A DNA stretch of 64,000 nt from Eurosta solidaginis (GCF_040869045.1 NC_090322.1:174730672-174794671); one strand, 5' to 3'; shown: positions 21,559 through 32,746, counted from the first letter of the stretch. Translations and numbers: made by a program. Notes: generated from the sequence alone by a model not told the origin.

Positions 21559-21602
21559 GCCCGGTACTACCCACTCTGTGATCGATCCATATGCCTATTG
21601 TT

Positions 21603-23661
21603 ATTAATTTCAACGGCCGTCCATGCAGTGCCGACTCCAATGAACATGTACTTTCTTCCAGGCTTTCATGGAAACCACATAACGCGAATAAACTCATGGA
21701 GATCATTACTAGGTCCTGCAATAGCGAATGTATACTCTGAGACCATTTCTCACCGAAAAATGCGTGGTTTGATAGGAAGTGCTCAAACGTACGCAAGAAG
21801 TTAATGAAAGCTTTAAATATGCTGAGAAGGAGTAATACAGATTGCCATGGGACTAAGTACCTCACTCTTCGTAAAAAATATGTTAAGCTCTGTAACAGGA
21901 AGAAATTATAGTGGCGATGTAAGGAAATTGAACAGCTTAATAGCGTTAGGAATTCAAGTGACTGGTGGCGGCTAGCAAACTCACTTAAAAAGGTCCGTCG
22001 TAAAGTAAGTTGTAAGCTTAAGATCCGTAGCTTCTATCTTCATTTCAAAGAATTCATATGCCGTAATAATATTGATTCGTACGTGCACTGGGCAATGCCC
22101 CAGCTTTCTGACCCCTTCCTTGATGCTCCTGTTGATTGCAGCGAACTCCAATTGGTTATTGATGGTACCAAATGCAAGAAAGCCCCTGGGCAGGATGGCG
22201 TATGTTATGAATTTTACAAGTTTGCTCCCCAATGTTTCCTCAATGATTTTCTGGCGATTCTAAATTTCATTTAATTGAGAAAGCAGATTCCTTCCTCTTC
22301 CTCCATCTTGATTGCCCTCTTTAAGAAAGGTGACCCCAACGCTACTACAAATTACGGAGGTCTGTCTCTACTAGACACTATTTATAAAATCTTTTCTGGG
22401 CTTTTACTTGGTCGCATAAATGTTTGGATCGATTCTAATAATATTTTAAGTGAGTCTAAGTAATTTTTCGCAGAGGCTATTCGACGGCAGACAATATCTT
22501 TATGCATTGCCCAGCTCTATTTTTCACGTAATAAAAGAACTTTTGCCTTTTTTGTAGATTTCTCGTGTTCTTTTGATACAATTCCCCCCAACATGCTCTT
22601 TTATAAACCAGCCTTCTATCGTCTTTCAACTCATATGATTGAAATTTTTAGATTATTCTACGCTAATACGTCTTGCAAAGTTTTGTTTGATGGCAATCTG
22701 TTGGAGCCTTTCCCTGTTAATCACGGTGTTCGCTAAGGCTGCCTTTTAAGTCCGGTTCTATTATCTTTGTACTTTTTATTGTATTTATGCGACCAAGTAG
22801 ATTACTATTTGTCCGGGGTGTCAGGGTTAATAACATTAATGTGAAGGTGCTTATGTACGCAGATGATCTGGTATTGCTCCTGATCACCTGAACAGCTACA
22901 GGAAATGATAAACAGAATGTTTTAAGGCGCGCAGGTATGGGGGGCGGTTAACGAATTAGACCAAGTTGAGAAGCATCTTAGATTTTTCGCGAAGAAACTG
23001 ATCTTCCTTCCCTCTAATACGCCAAACTACATGTTGCATCTGGAAACAGGCTTGCAGGCCCTATATTTACATAGGCTTCGCCTGCACATGCTCTATATAC
23101 CTCGTTGCTTTAAGCTATCACATGACAGACTTCCGCGTTTACTTGCTAAAGAGACTGCCAATCTGGGGATTTCTTGGCTAAACGCTTGGAAAGAACTTGC
23201 TAACACCGTCAATCTACCTTTCATTACGCAATTGCCATCAGCTAATATACAGACCTTCACTTCCTCGCTCTTAGAACGCTTAGGTGAGTATAATACAAAT
23301 ATGTTCCTCGAAATGGCTCGGAAGTCTACTACCCACGACCTTTACCGGGCCTTAGTGCCGTTGGAGAGTTTGTATACACTGATGATTACAGTGCATATGC
23401 AGCCAGTCTGATTCTACGGGCACTGGGAGGTTCGTTGTATTGCGTATCTATAAAAACATATTGTCTCCACTTTGCACAGTATGTAACTTGCAGGAGCCAG
23501 AAGACGTGTTTCACTTTATTGGCACATGCCCGATATATAACAACATTCGTTCCCTTTACTTTGGTGAAAGAACTTTAGATATGGCCAAGGTGGTTGCCAA
23601 GTTTCTCGCGGATAGCTCTAAAATTTGGGATTTATTAAATGAAATTTCTGTAGCTCGTTAG
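21603..23661 (+). pseudogene. Degenerate non-LTR retrotransposon of a third family
   Basis: From about 21605 the plus strand reads FNGRPCSADSNEHVLSSRLS, DHFSPKNAWFDRKCSNVRKK, KCKKAPGQDGVCYEFYKF, LIALFKKGDPNATTNY, TFAFFVDFSCSFDTIP (RT motif A) and, after stops and frame changes, a C-terminal knuckle CTVCNLQEPEDVFHFIGTCP ending ISVAR at 23661. Motif C is out of frame near 22860 (cagatgatctggta). At least six disruptions make it one of the oldest elements in the window. The clade is uncertain. Confidence 0.75.
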
Positions 23662-23820
23662 TATTTTATTTAACACGTGGTGTGACACACAATATATTCT
23701 GTTATTGTCGCAAGTATCTACTTTAATTTATTTATTTAAGTGTTTCGATGTACGCAAAAGCATAAGACATACTCTGTATGTGATTTTTTTTCAAAAAATA
23801 AATATGTACTACATCGTTTC

Positions 23821-24190
23821 AACCCAATAATGAGAAGACGTAAGTTTGTAATGAGAAAAGGTAAACTGATAATGAGAAATTGTAAATTTGAAAATAGAAA
23901 ATATAAATTCATATTGAGAATGTGTAAATTTGTAATGAGAAAACGTAAGTTTGTAATGAGAACTCTACACGTTTTCAAACCAGTAATGAGAAAACGTAAA
24001 TTATATTGAGAAAATGTAATTTTATATTGAGAAAATATAATTTTGTAAAACGAATACGTAAATTGTAATGAGAAAGCGTAAATTAGTAATAAGAAAGTGT
24101 AAACTGGTAATAAGAAAATGTAAATTAGTAATGAGAAAACATAAATTCAAAATGAGAATATGTAAATTAATAATGAGAAATCTAATAATT
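23821..24190 (+). repeat. Left terminal array of ~21-bp units
   Basis: Around sixteen diverged units of the type 'gtaatgagaaaacgtaaatt' follow one another. In the middle (about 23960-23982) there is an internal copy of the terminal motif, 'ctacacgttttcaaacca', so the end is itself a partial duplication. The transposase reading frame ends inside this array. Confidence 0.85.
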
Positions 24191-24508
24191 TCTTCAACTT
24201 CTTTTTGGTGTCATCAATGGCGTTTTCTAAATACTGCAGCCGCTGTTCGCCTACTCCTGCTCCAGTCACAACAGGTACGCGGGGAGTCGTATTTACTTCT
24301 GCTTTAAGTTTGGACCATACTATTTCTATGGAGTTCGACATAGGTGAGTATGGACCCAATCCAAGCACTTGTGACACATTGTTGCAGTGCTGTGCTACCA
24401 CTGACTCGATGCTTGAGTGGCAAGGCGCGTTATCACACACAATTACCAGGTTTTCCAAAGTGTTGCCCAATCGCGCAGTCATCTTGAAACTCCATTGTAC
24501 CGACTGTA
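24147..24508 (-). pseudogene. Tc1/mariner/IS630-like DDE transposase, C-terminal part
   Basis: The minus strand encodes LENLVIVCDNAPCHSS (second catalytic Asp in the (D)NAPCH motif) and LGPYSPMSNSIEIVWSKLKA (the YSP..N.IE..WS motif with catalytic Glu), then a Lys-rich tail ending in the terminal array. Intact relatives have YSPMLNPIE. The first Asp and DNA-binding domain are not present on either side of the LINE. The enzyme would cut and rejoin transposon ends in the nucleus; this fragment cannot. Confidence 0.8.
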
Positions 24509-24610
24509 TAGGTTAGGTGGTAGCTGCCCTGATAAGGATAGCTCACTTGGACAACACGAAGGTCCGTTGTGATACCACATACACCAAAAATAACGGTGAC
24601 TTAGATCTAG

Positions 24611-25483
24611 CTACTTAGAGAATCGTTGGGTAGCAACGATAAAGCTCCGAATGATACCGATCTCAACTTTGGATATATCCTCGGGAGATCCAAGTGAGTC
24701 GCGACCGAAGTACTTTCGCCTAGTTCTGGCAAAAGCTGGACAATCAAGCATAAAGTGATTTGGTGATTCCACCTCATCATCCTCCATACAGCTGCAGCAG
24801 GATGGAGTTTCCAGTATATTTAGACGTACCGCATGGATACCCATGGGACAGTGCCCCGTCAAAACCCCAATGACCATTGATAGGTGAGCCTTAGTGAACC
24901 CAATTATTTCAGCAGACCTCCTGCCATCCACTTTTGGCCAGAAAGATCTTGCTACCCTGCAAGACGTGGTATCCGCCCAACGTTTGCTGAGCTGATTCGA
25001 GGCCCAGCTATGGAGGAGCAATCCACAGGTGGCCAGCGGGATCCCGAAATCCCTACAGCCATCTTCATCCGGTTCAGTTGTACCGATGCGGGCTAAGAGA
25101 TCTGCTTGACAGTTACCCGGGATATCACTATGGCCCGGGACCCAGATAATCTTAATTGTAAAATAATTCGATGCAATCGCAAGCGAGGTCAGGCACTCCC
25201 AGACCACCCTCGATCGCACTGTAGTTGAGCTCAAGGCCTTGATAGCCGCTTGGCTATCAGAGTAGATGTTAAATTCCCTAACCGTGATAGCTCTGGATAG
25301 CATTCCATCCACCGCATCCTTAATCGCAGCAATTTCCGCTTGGAATACACTGCAGTGATCAGCCAACTTAAACTTGCGGCTTAAATTTAGCTCTTGACAA
25401 AAGACCCCCCCCAGCAACCTTTCCATCCAGCTTTGACCCATCCGTGAACAAGTTAACCGGTCCCATGCCCCAGATAATTCCAC
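24611..25483 (-). pseudogene. R1/LOA LINE RNase H and C-terminal knuckle
   Basis: RNase H motifs CSVFQAEIAAI, FNIYSDSQAAIKAL and IKIIWVPGHSDIPGNCQADL are present. The first Asp segment (NLFTDGSKLDG) is in a different frame at about 25450. The C-terminus carries CSCMEDDEVESPNHFMLDCP and ends in RSFIVATQRFSK at 24611. Confidence 0.85.
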
Positions 25484-26820
25484 TTCCCCAATCCTCTCTC
25501 TCTGGAATAACTGGGGTGAAGGTTGTATAGGGAGCAGTTATCGGCATACAGTAGTCCGCGGTCAGAAAGTCTATATCCCATATCACGAAGCCTGACCAAC
25601 GACCTTGCCGCGGCCGCCTTTTCCGCAATATCTACTGGGTATATGTTCAGCATGACGTTCAGTGCCAAGGTAGGTGTTGTTCTGAGAGCGCCACTGATAC
25701 CGATCAGCGCCGTCCGTTGCACTGACACTAACATTTTGGAGGTGCTCGCCATGTCCAGTGCTTTCCACCAGATCAGCACCCCATATAGCAGAATCGGTTT
25801 GACCACCATCTCATAAAGCCAGTGTACTATTCTTGGCGAGAGTCCCCATCTCTTTCCGATAGCTCCTCTGCAGCAGTACAAGGCAATTGCGGCCTTCCTG
25901 GCCCGATCTTCCACATTTGGTCTCCAGGACAGTTTCTTGTCCAAAACAATCCCCAAATATTTAACCCTATCAGAAAGTACCAACGGTACCCCTCCAATCG
26001 AGGGCGTTCTGAAATCGGGCATCCTATATCTCCTTGTGAAAAGGACCAATTCCGTTTTTCCCGGGTTGACCGTCAACCCACATGACTCAGCCCACCTAGC
26101 CACAGTATCCAGGTAGCCGTGCAGAACATCGCGCAGGGTGCCCAGAAATTTGCCTCTGACTAGGATAGCGAGGTCATCTGCATAGGCAACCACCCGACAA
26201 CCATTGGCTTCCAGCTCCACAAGAAGCTCGTTGACTACCACAACCCAGAGGAGAGGAGATAGGACACCCCCCTGTGGCGTGCCCCTGCACACCTTCCTCT
26301 TAATTATGGCCCCACCTCACTCCGCTGCGACAATTCTGCCGCATAGAAGTTTGCTAATAAATTCAACCAGAGCCGCCTCGACTCCTACACCCACCAGAGC
26401 TCTTTCGATTGCCCCCGGTAAGACATTGTTAAAAGCTCCCTCGACGCCTAAAAAGGCACCCAGAGCATACTCTTTCTGTTCTAGGGACCCCTCTATTTGC
26501 TTTACAATCGAATGGAGAGCCGTTTCCGTCGATCTGCCCTTGCAGTACGCATGCTGTGAAGCCGACAGTAACCCCCGAGGTATCCTTTCCCGTAGGTAGA
26601 GGTCAATCAACCGCTCAAACGTCTTAAGAAGAAACGACGAGAGACTGATTGGCCTGAAATCCTTAGGTGATACATGAGAGCTTCTGCCGGCCTTCGGAAT
26701 GAAAATAACCCTAACCGTGTGCCAAGACTTCGGGATATAGTTAAGCCTGAGGCAGTTAGTATATATGATGGCCAACCAGCGGCAGGAAATCCCCAAAGAC
26801 CTTTGAAGCTGCGCAGGCAT
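25453..26820 (-). pseudogene. R1/LOA LINE reverse transcriptase, motif A Asp lost
   Basis: The RT reads DFRPISLSSFLLKTFERLID, YALGAFLGVEGAFNNVL, then after a stop near 26317 CRGTPQGGVLSPLLWVVVVN and VVAYADDLAILV. In motif A the catalytic Asp (normally FLDVEGAFNN) is Gly, while the YADD box is intact. Thumb strings KYLGIVLDKKLSW and LLYGVLIWWKAL follow. Dead by active-site change and frameshift. Confidence 0.88.
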
Positions 26821-26873
26821 GATTCCATCCGGGCCCGGAGACTTATAGGGCTTGAACGACCCTATAGCCCAGG

Positions 26874-28283
26874 TTATTTGACTTTCCCGTATTGGAATGG
26901 TAGGAACTTCTGCATGGCCAACGACCGCCGACCATGCAGGCGAAGATCCCTGCGCAACTGGGACATCGGGAAAATGATTGTCCAGTAAAAGCCATCATCT
27001 CTCAGATACCCCATAGGAGCGGGGTTCCTAGAGAGTATTTTTCTAAATCTCGCGGATTCATTGCAGCCTTCTACGTTTTCGCAGAAGCTTCGCCATGCAT
27101 CTCGCTTGGCTATCCTTATTTCATATTTATAAATCCCCAGACTCACCTTATAGAGCTCCCAGTCCGAGGGTAATTTACTCCTCCTGGCTCTGTTGAAGAG
27201 CCGCCGACTGGACGCTCTTAGGTCGTCAAGAGAATCCGACCACCAGGGCGGCTTGCCCTTCCCCCTGTAAGTTTTCAATGGGCAGGACAGCTGAAAGGCG
27301 CTATTGCTTGCCGAGGTGAAGTTTTCCACCAGAACGTCTATCTCAGATTCGGACAGGCCCGAACTAATGATAGGCACCGCAGGCAGTAGCTCTCCCAGCT
27401 TCCTACAATACAAGTCCCGGTTAGTACTTTTAGGGTTCCTAAAAGATATTTTACCGGGACGTTCTTCGTTCACTGAGAACTGAATATATCGGTGATCAGA
27501 GAAGGAGTGCTCGTTGAGAACCCTCCATCCAGATATCCGTCCTTCCAGTTTTGTACTAACCAGGGTGAGGTCCAGGACCTCCTCCCTTACCGCAGTAATA
27601 AAAGTCGGGTCATTCCCCCTATTACATATACAAAGTCCCTCATCTACAATAAAAGTAAATAAAGACTCACCTCTAGTGTTGGTATCCGAGCTTCCCCAAA
27701 TGCTATGATGGGCATTAGCATCGGCACCGATGATCACGCCAACACCTCCCCGACTTGCTTCAGCGGTGATTTCACCCAGTATCGCAGGTGGTGGCCCCTC
27801 TACGTCCCCGTGGGGCATGTACGCTGAGACCACCCACATTTCATTACTTCCTCGCTCGAGGCAGACCGTGGTTACGTCAGCATTGCTGAAATTAGAGAGA
27901 ATAAAAGCTTTAATCTCTTTTTTAACAAGCACACAGGATCTAGGCCTACTTGCCTCCCCATGCACCAAGGTGTTGAATTTTCCAGTCCTTAATCCAGAAA
28001 TCTTACTGCCGTTACTACTCAGCCACGGCTCCTGGACAAGGACTATATCCACTCCGCCTTTTTTAAGGCAGAGCAACAAATTTGCGGAAGCCGCCTTAGA
28101 GTGCTGAAGATTGATTTGACGGATTTCCATCAAAAGCGCTCTTCTTCCGCACCCCATCCTTGGCGGATTCGTATTAGTATTGTCCATTTTAAAAAAGTCC
28201 CCCCTCAAGGCCGCTATCCGGAGCCGATTGTGTAGTCGCCCTTTAACGGTCTCGTGGTTTTCTATGCTACGCAGGGAGGCCAC
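26874..28283 (-). pseudogene. R1/LOA LINE endonuclease domain
   Basis: Motifs MEIRQINLQHSKAAS, DIVLVQEPWLSSNGSKI, MWVVSAYMPHGD, GVIIGADANAHHSIWGS (catalytic DAN.H), DLTLVSTKLEGRISGWRV and HSFSDHRYIQF (catalytic SDH) define a full AP-like endonuclease. The linker (GKGKPPWWSDSLDDL) follows. The frame breaks near 27000, and the linker to RT continues in another frame. Confidence 0.88.
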
Positions 28284-28934
28284 GCGAGGGTTGACGCATT
28301 ACCTTATGAGTAATGCGTTCAGAGCCAGACCGGACGCGAAGCGGGAAAATCTTCAACCGCACCTACACCACCAACTTAACGGCGACGGAGCCGGAACGTA
28401 CCTTAAGGCCCGCCACGGTTTTAACGAGACGTGGGCAGGTGCAGCATTAGCCTACCAGCCATTTCGATAGGGTTTCACCCCGACCTACTAAAGTGGCAGA
28501 ATACCGCACCTACCAGCCCAAAGTCATCAAGTCAAAATGTAATGTGAAATCAAAGCCCTAAAACAGTCCAGTTCGTCACCGTTGTGTACCGATCTTGACT
28601 CTTAAAGAGTCCTCCCTCCTCTGAGCTCGGCACAATGACTCAGGGGGTGCGGGTTTTATCGAGTTGTCCTCGTGCAGGACGTGATAACTAATCACGCGTG
28701 ACATTCGTCACTATGGCCGGTCTAAGACTGATATCAGTCCCTGATCCAGAGCCTGAAACCACTTATGATATCCAAGCCAAGTATCTTAGCCCCCTGTACC
28801 GACTGTAACTTTCTACAATTTTTATTTTATTTTAAAGACAGAATACAAAAAGGGCAGTATGATCTGTTTTCTGAAAGCCTGCCTATTATTTACATGCATA
28901 AAGTTATTTACTAAAGTTATAAAATCCATCTCAT

Positions 28935-29277
28935 TACAAGCTTACGTTTTCCCATTACAAATTTATATATTCTCAATATAAATTTATATTTTCTCACTAC
29001 TAATTTACAGTTTCTCATTATCAGTTTACTTTCATCATTATAAATTTACATTTTCCCATTATAAATTTACGGTTTCTCGTTGTCAGTTTACCTTTTCTCA
29101 TTTTAATTTACTTATTCTCATTACAAATTTACTTTTTCTCATTATTGGTTTGAAAAGGTGCAGAGTTCTCATTACAAATTTACATATTCTCAATATAAAT
29201 TTATATTTTCGCATTACTAATTTACCGTTTCTCATTACAAACTTACGTTTTCTCTTTATTGGGTTGAAAAGGTGTAG
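28935..29277 (-). repeat. Right terminal array of ~21-bp units, inverted
   Basis: About fifteen units of 'aatttacgttttctcattac', the reverse complement of the left array. An internal copy of the terminal motif (tggtttgaaaaggtgcagag) lies at about 29148-29168, mirroring the left side. Confidence 0.85.
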
Positions 29278-29470
29278 ATAATTATAAACGCAAATGTTGA
29301 CTTAAAAAAAATCTACACCAAGGGCGGAAAAAAGCTGTGACGGGAAAATTGCTCTGTAACTTAACTGAAGTTTAAATTTGACTAGAACTTAAGTAAACTC
29401 AGTTTAAGATTAGCTTATGCAACTGCTGACAAACAACTGTTCTATTTTGGATAATTTTTTAAAATGTATT
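29278..29470. other. Short spacer between elements
   Basis: Contains 'agtttaaatttgactagaac', which resembles internal sequence of the Harbinger-like MITE at 8330, but no ends are recognisable. Confidence 0.35.
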
Positions 29471-29688
29471 TGTACGAGATTGAGTCGGTGCAGTTCGATT
29501 AGTATGTGCTGACCGCCTTATGTATTACCGTCTACTCAAAGTATCATCTCTATGTGTTTTTCATTGTCATAACAGAATAATAATCTTACGTTTGTGCCGT
29601 TGATTTTTTTTTGCGTATAAAAGGCCGGTTGGCTACAATAAAGTGTTCAGTTATCTTTTTATCTTGTCTAATTCGCTTCTTTGGATTT
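29471..29688 (+). repeat. BEL 5' LTR, first part
   Basis: Starts TGTACGAGATTGAGTCGG. Contains a TATA box 'gcgtataaaaggccgg' near 29616 and 'caataaagtgttcag' (polyadenylation-like) near 29636. Interrupted after 'ttctttggattt' by a LINE; its last 20 bases resume at 33026. Confidence 0.92.
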
Positions 29689-30671
29689 TTAATCCAAAAT
29701 CACAATCTCAGGCCTCTCAATGACGGCTCCATCACATATAAAAGAGAGCTGAATTCAAATGAAGGATCTGTTTTGGATCTATCGTTTACAAACTCTTCGT
29801 TATCATTTAAATGGAAAGTTGACCCTTGTAGGTTAAGTGGCAGTCATCATTTCCCGATTATCATAGAGTCGGTAAATGTTGAAATCCCTTTAACTAGTAA
29901 ATTTCTTTCTCAAAAAAACTCCTAAATAATCTCCAAAATTTAGAATTTGAACCAGATATAAATGAGATACGCCTAAGAATAGATGATGAAATTAACTCAG
30001 CTACTCATGCTATCAGTCATAATAGGCAGCCAAAATCATGGTGGAATGATGACTTATCCAAAAACTTTAGATTTCTTAGAATTGCTTACTACCACAAATG
30101 TAGGATCACCCCATCACCTGAAAACTTTGAAGAACTTATTAACATTAAGAAAAACTGGAAAAAGAAAATTAAAAATGCCAAAAGGAAAAACTTTGAAGAT
30201 AGAATTGCATTGTTAAATGAAGAACCCTCCAGTAAACAAGCATGGAAATTTGTAAAAGCGTTAAGAGGTGACTTCAAACAAAATGGACGTGGTATGTCGT
30301 CCAATGACAACGACCAAAAATTTCTTGAATTGATTAAAAACGAAGTACCTAGCAACGAGGCACAATGGAGCCTTAATCGACAAGTTAACAGTAACAATGA
30401 TCTTGAGATCACATTTGAAGAACGACATGATACTATTAAAAAGAAGAGCAACAATTCTGCTGGTGGTGTTGACAAAATCACATATAAAATGCTTAAAGCT
30501 CTTCCTGGTCTTTCCCCGAATAACATACGGTCAGCTTTAAATAATTCCCTTTTAAACAATCAAATTCCTGAGAGGTGGCGTGATATTAAAATAGTACCAA
30601 TCCCTAAAAGGGACAAAAGTTTAGAAGATTTCAGAAATTTTAGACCAATTGCTCTGATCCCTGTTTTTTTA
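29689..30671 (+). pseudogene. I-type LINE endonuclease end, linker and RT start
   Basis: NEGSVLDLSFTNSSLSF and SGSHHFPIIIES are the last endonuclease motifs. In another frame the linker PKSWWNDDLSKNFRF and SSKQAWKFVKALRGDF lead into the RT start, NNSAGGVDKITYKMLKALPG and DFRNFRPIALIPVFLKC. The frame is then lost, and RT continues in the 690-residue frame below. Confidence 0.8.
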
Positions 30672-30673
30672 AA

Positions 30674-32746
30674 ATGCATAAAGAACGCACCACCAACTGC
30701 GAATCTGTAAACTTGGCTTTGCCTAACAACTCGTTTGCCTACAGGAAAAATATGTCTGCTCCCATCTGTATCAATTATATCCTCCATCATGCAACTGTTC
30801 TCAAAAATCAAGGATTCAAGGTTATCTTATGTTCCACAGACATAAGCAATGCATATAATTGTGTGAGCGTACGCAAACTGATCGACATGTTGGATTCCTT
30901 AGGTATTGAAGAAACCTACAAAGAGAGGATTACAAATTTCCAGAAACTTAGAAAGTTATGTTTAGGTAAGGAGAAAATAGAAGTCACCAATGGTCTGCCT
31001 CAAGGTAGTTGTCTTTCCCCACTTCTCTTTAATATATATACGTCTGGACTACACAGCATTGAAGATGACAAAACAAAAATCTTTCAATATGCTGATGATT
31101 TTCTTATTATGTCTTATGATAAATGTTTAGTAAATGCAACGTTAAATTTACAACAAAAAATTAATGAGTTTTCTAGCAAATGTCAGGATATCAACCTTTC
31201 TTTTAATGCAGATAAAACTAAAATTCTGTATCTTTCTAGATCAAATAATTTAAACATTCAAATTCTTACTCAAGGTAACCTAATACAAGAAGTCAGGGCT
31301 CTTCGTTTTCTAGGCAGAACAATTAACTCGTCTCTGATCAGTGAGCATTACAATAATGTAATCAAAGCATCTCACAAAAATGTGAATCTATTTAAATGCC
31401 TTACCACCATCAAAGCTGCATTACACCCCCAAGTTGCCCTCAAATTTTATAGATCAATTGTAAGATCTAAAATTGAGTACTGTAGAACTTCAACATACAA
31501 CTGTCCAAAAACAACAAATTCAAAAATACAAATTTATCAGAATAACTTTTTAAGACGATGTCTTGGCTTGACTCCGTCTACACCTATTCCACTAATTTAT
31601 GCGTTAGCTAATGAGCTACCCCCAGAAAGTAGGGCTAAGTGGTTAACTGCCAAAGAAGTTACAAAAGTTCTATGTCATGATGAATCATTCAAAGATTTAC
31701 TATACAAATATTCTAATATTAACACTAGTTATGGAAAAATATTCTCTGAGTTCAAAGAGGTGTATGACAGATTGTGTGAAGTGAGTAGCTATGTCCACTC
31801 GCCCAATTTGCGCATCATCAAGGACTCACTATATGAAAAAAAAAATAACATACCTACAGAAGCCATTAAAGCTATATACACACATATGCTTAATAAATAT
31901 ATACACGACAACCATAAAATCTTCTTTACAGATGCGTCTGTAAATGACAACGGTACTGGGTGCGGCATTTACAATTTCTCTAACAAAAATGACTACATGT
32001 TTAAAATCAATTTCAAAACTTCTTCCACATTTGCCGAACTTCATGTCATTAAACACGCCCTAGAGATAGCTGCTAACCTTAACTACAACAAAATTACAAT
32101 CTTCACGGATAGCATGTCTTCGTGCTGTCTTCTTGAACAAAAAAGTACCATAAACTCATGTGTTGTGGACATACACAACATCATTAGCAACGGAAATTTT
32201 GAGGAAGTGGTCATCATCTGGACTCCAGGTCATTCTGGAATCACAGGTAATGAGCACGTGGACCATTTAGCGAAAGAAGCTACATTGTGTGAAAATGTTG
32301 TTGACGTCAAGTTGACTATTGATGAAGCGTTAAGACACATTAAAAATCAAATTTTTGGAGATTGGTTCTTAGAATTCAAGAACTTCTCCAACAATAAACC
32401 TAACATTTTAGACTACATTTATACTCATACTCATGTCAAGCCATGGTTCAAAAAATGCACTCTATCTGCTCGACAAATTAAAATACTTAACAGAATCATT
32501 GTAGGTTACACCTATGATGCTGCCTATCTACATAAAATTAAAATTCGCAATAATAATACATGCATTTGTGGCCAAACAGACAATTTTTTTCACAAAGTTT
32601 TTGAATGCCACATGCATAACAACGCTAGAGAGGATTTTGAAATTTTTAATAATAATTATAATTTTAAGGAAATATTTCACAACATGGATATCAGCAAAAT
32701 AACACAACTATCAGATTTTTTAATTAAAATTGAAGCTAATTTTTAA
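30674..32746 (+). CDS. I-type LINE RT and RNase H, long open frame
   Basis: A 690-codon open frame with RT motif A (ILCSTDISNAYNCV), motif B (GLPQGSCLSPLLFNIY), motif C (FQYADDFLIM) and thumb (LRFLGRTINSS). RNase H follows: HKIFFTDASVNDNGTGCGIY, FAELHVIKHALEIA, ITIFTDSMSSCC and IIWTPGHSGITGNEHVDHLA, with all acidic residues present. A Cys/His knuckle (CICGQTDNFFHKVFECH) ends the protein. All catalytic residues look intact, but upstream RT and endonuclease parts are out of frame, so no complete ORF2 can be made. Confidence 0.9.
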   Translation: MHKERTTNCESVNLALPNNSFAYRKNMSAPICINYILHHATVLKNQGFKVILCSTDISNAYNCVSVRKLIDMLDSLGIEETYKERITNFQKLRKLCLGKEKIEVTNGLPQGSCLSPLLFNIYTSGLHSIEDDKTKIFQYADDFLIMSYDKCLVNATLNLQQKINEFSSKCQDINLSFNADKTKILYLSRSNNLNIQILTQGNLIQEVRALRFLGRTINSSLISEHYNNVIKASHKNVNLFKCLTTIKAALHPQVALKFYRSIVRSKIEYCRTSTYNCPKTTNSKIQIYQNNFLRRCLGLTPSTPIPLIYALANELPPESRAKWLTAKEVTKVLCHDESFKDLLYKYSNINTSYGKIFSEFKEVYDRLCEVSSYVHSPNLRIIKDSLYEKKNNIPTEAIKAIYTHMLNKYIHDNHKIFFTDASVNDNGTGCGIYNFSNKNDYMFKINFKTSSTFAELHVIKHALEIAANLNYNKITIFTDSMSSCCLLEQKSTINSCVVDIHNIISNGNFEEVVIIWTPGHSGITGNEHVDHLAKEATLCENVVDVKLTIDEALRHIKNQIFGDWFLEFKNFSNNKPNILDYIYTHTHVKPWFKKCTLSARQIKILNRIIVGYTYDAAYLHKIKIRNNNTCICGQTDNFFHKVFECHMHNNAREDFEIFNNNYNFKEIFHNMDISKITQLSDFLIKIEANF

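Larger units (their letters stand above)
19203..21600 (-). mobile_element. R1/LOA-type LINE, 5' truncated
   Basis: On the minus strand the element runs from a truncated 5' edge at about 21600 through RT and RNase H to a 3' tail of CCTAACCTAAC at 19203-19215. A LINE of a different family in the opposite orientation abuts its 5' edge. There are frameshifts near 20296 and 19614. Presence of RNase H plus the R1/LOA style motifs (GAFNNV, RGTPQGGVLSPLLW) supports the LOA-like call. Confidence 0.8.
24509..28794 (-). mobile_element. R1/LOA-type LINE, 4.3 kb, with 13-bp target duplication
   Basis: The element is flanked by TGTACCGACTGTA at 24496-24508 and 28795-28807. On the minus strand it begins GGGGCTAAGATACTTGG and ends in ..CCTAACCTA. 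It carries endonuclease, RT and RNase H in order. Only about 500 bp of 5' sequence precede the endonuclease, and no ORF1 (gag-like, zinc knuckle) is visible, so ORF1 seems to have been lost by internal deletion. It inserted into the transposase gene of the DNA transposon above. Confidence 0.88.
23809..29277 (-). mobile_element. DNA transposon with ends made of ~21-bp repeat arrays, split by a LINE
   Basis: Both ends start with a related terminus (CTACATCGTTTCAACCC on the left; reverse complement of CTACACCTTTTCAACCC on the right), and each continues into a 340-380-bp array of ~21-bp units in mirror orientation. The interior encodes the C-terminal part of a DDE transposase. Removing the inserted LINE (24509-28794 plus one 13-bp duplication) leaves about 1.17 kb. 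The N-terminal half of the transposase is absent, so the copy is non-autonomous. A TA target is suggested on the left only; exact ends are uncertain. Confidence 0.65.

Noticed and set aside
23821..24190. Regularly spaced ~21-bp repeats that superficially resemble a CRISPR-like array
   Set aside because: There are no unique spacers, the units run directly into each other and diverge, the array is mirrored at 28935-29277, and the genome is an insect's. It is a transposon end.
29360..29440. Possible second Harbinger-like MITE ('gtttaaatttgactagaac')
   Set aside because: Only internal similarity over about 25 bases, with no inverted ends or TAA duplication.
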